Under the pieces are notes generated by a model that was given only the letters and a program-made list of their open reading frames with translations, did not search any database and was not told where the DNA came from. A stretch of 64,000 nt of DNA from Imbricaverruca yamaguchii (Eukaryota > Arthropoda > Thecostraca > Neoverrucidae), in assembly GCA_034440575.1 (NCBI GenBank), contig JAOTOL010001504.1, forward strand, positions 124,001 to 188,000. Reading direction: 5' to 3'. The translations under genes were made by a program, and so were the position numbers. This document shows, piece by piece, positions 1-64,000 of this stretch. Within the stretch, counting starts at the first letter, position 1, and each line of letters starts with the position of its first letter.

Positions 1-63129
<63,129 letters not shown>

Positions 63130-64000
63130 CTGCGAGAGGCACAGCAGGCGTCAGGGCCGGGGGCTCAGAGAACAGACACACGGGGATGGGGGCCCAGTGA
63201 AAAATGTCCGGAATGTGTGAATAGGCTGGCGCGTTGGTGTTCGCTATTAAAATACGAAATTTCACAGCCGAGGGAGAATCGGTAGACTAAGGCATACTGT
63301 GGACACTGGAACCAGAGACTGAGTCGGGACGCTGACACCTGCACTCAACACAGCGCAACACGATGCTGCACACTGTGTCAGCGCGTTCGGCGAAGACTCC
63401 ATGATCACGATGCGACTCGTGCTGATAGCAAGCAGTCAGATCTCACATATACTGATCAGCTATCACTCTCTACCGCTCTAGCTACTCAGCTATCTACCGG
63501 AAGCCTTCAATTTCAGCCTCAGCATTGAACACATTTGAGAGGACATCCGGGATTTGCAAAGAGTACTTCGGAAATAATTCCTAAACACTGTCAAGCACCG
63601 TACAATTTGACAATGTGCCATACCATTCTAGCCAGTCGTCATCCATATCCATCTACTGTTCCTGATACTACTGGGCACAAGCTACCGCCGACTCTGGCTA
63701 TCGTTATGCTTGGGTGGCCTTGTTCTTCAACCCGGCACCGACCAAACATACAGACTGGCGTCTACGGTGCGGGCGCGTCCACGGGAATGAAGGTGTGTTG
63801 ATGTAGCGTCGCCACCGTGGCACGGCTGTACTTAGTCGTATTTAGTGTGACAATACGAGTGACGGATACGTATCGTAGCAGCGAGCAGACTGCACTGCCG
63901 CCATTAGCTCCCGCCATCTCACATGCACAACTCGCACACAGTGTATTGGGTTGATGCAGTGCCATGCAGAGGATACTATGCTCGGACCACGCATCGCATG
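63130..64000. other. Sequence upstream of exon E1, no gene recognised
   Basis: This is presumably the intron before E1, because E1 has an acceptor and starts mid-domain. I found no further exon with EF-hand or other NOX5 similarity and no array. Confidence 0.6.

Noticed and set aside
63130..64000. A further upstream NOX5 exon.
   Set aside because: No stretch with suitable splice signals, frame and EF-hand-like sequence was found.

Overview
The window is a stretch of a eukaryotic, almost certainly invertebrate animal, nuclear genome. It lies entirely inside one gene: a NOX5-type, calcium-regulated NADPH oxidase read on the minus strand. I can place nine exons between 63129 and 1. Every one of the eight visible introns has GT..AG ends, and every junction codon closes in frame. 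The exons give a degenerate first EF-hand, further EF-hand-like N-terminal helices, canonical EF-hands in exons E5 and E6, and then the first three transmembrane helices with their haem-ligand histidines. The N-terminus and the C-terminal FAD/NADPH domain lie outside the window. An arthropod, perhaps a crustacean, would fit the gene type, the CR1-like and I-clade LINEs and the tRNA-derived SINEs, but the species cannot be fixed from this sequence.

About 98% of the window is intron. The introns run from 0.7 to 27.8 kb and carry (1) many minisatellites, mostly GC-rich, with units of 8 to 99 bp; (2) a CR1-like LINE at 3011-5706 and a decayed relative at 49965-50745; (3) two decayed RNase H-bearing I-clade LINE tails at 7575-8600 and 53330-54180; (4) tRNA-derived SINEs at 217-396, 24817-24995, 32261-32441 and 34270-34436; (5) three copies of a TTAA-flanked, piggyBac-like non-autonomous transposon at 15192-15918, 23350-24199 and 54561-55388; (6) a second dispersed element with imperfect inverted ends near 30744-32045 and 59595-60533; and (7) long TA microsatellites, two foldback hairpins and an almost pure G tract.

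The most unusual feature is that several exon/intron borders of the NOX5 gene are themselves the repeated unit of a tandem array. The acceptor of E5 is iterated every 30 bp. The acceptor and first bases of E6 are duplicated 60 bp upstream. The acceptor of E7 is repeated every 31 bp and its donor every 43 bp. The 30- and 60-bp units keep the frame open. Acceptor choice could therefore add ten-residue blocks before EF-hand 2 or rewrite the calcium-binding loop of EF-hand 3. I saw no second protein-coding gene, no rRNA and no convincing functional tRNA.
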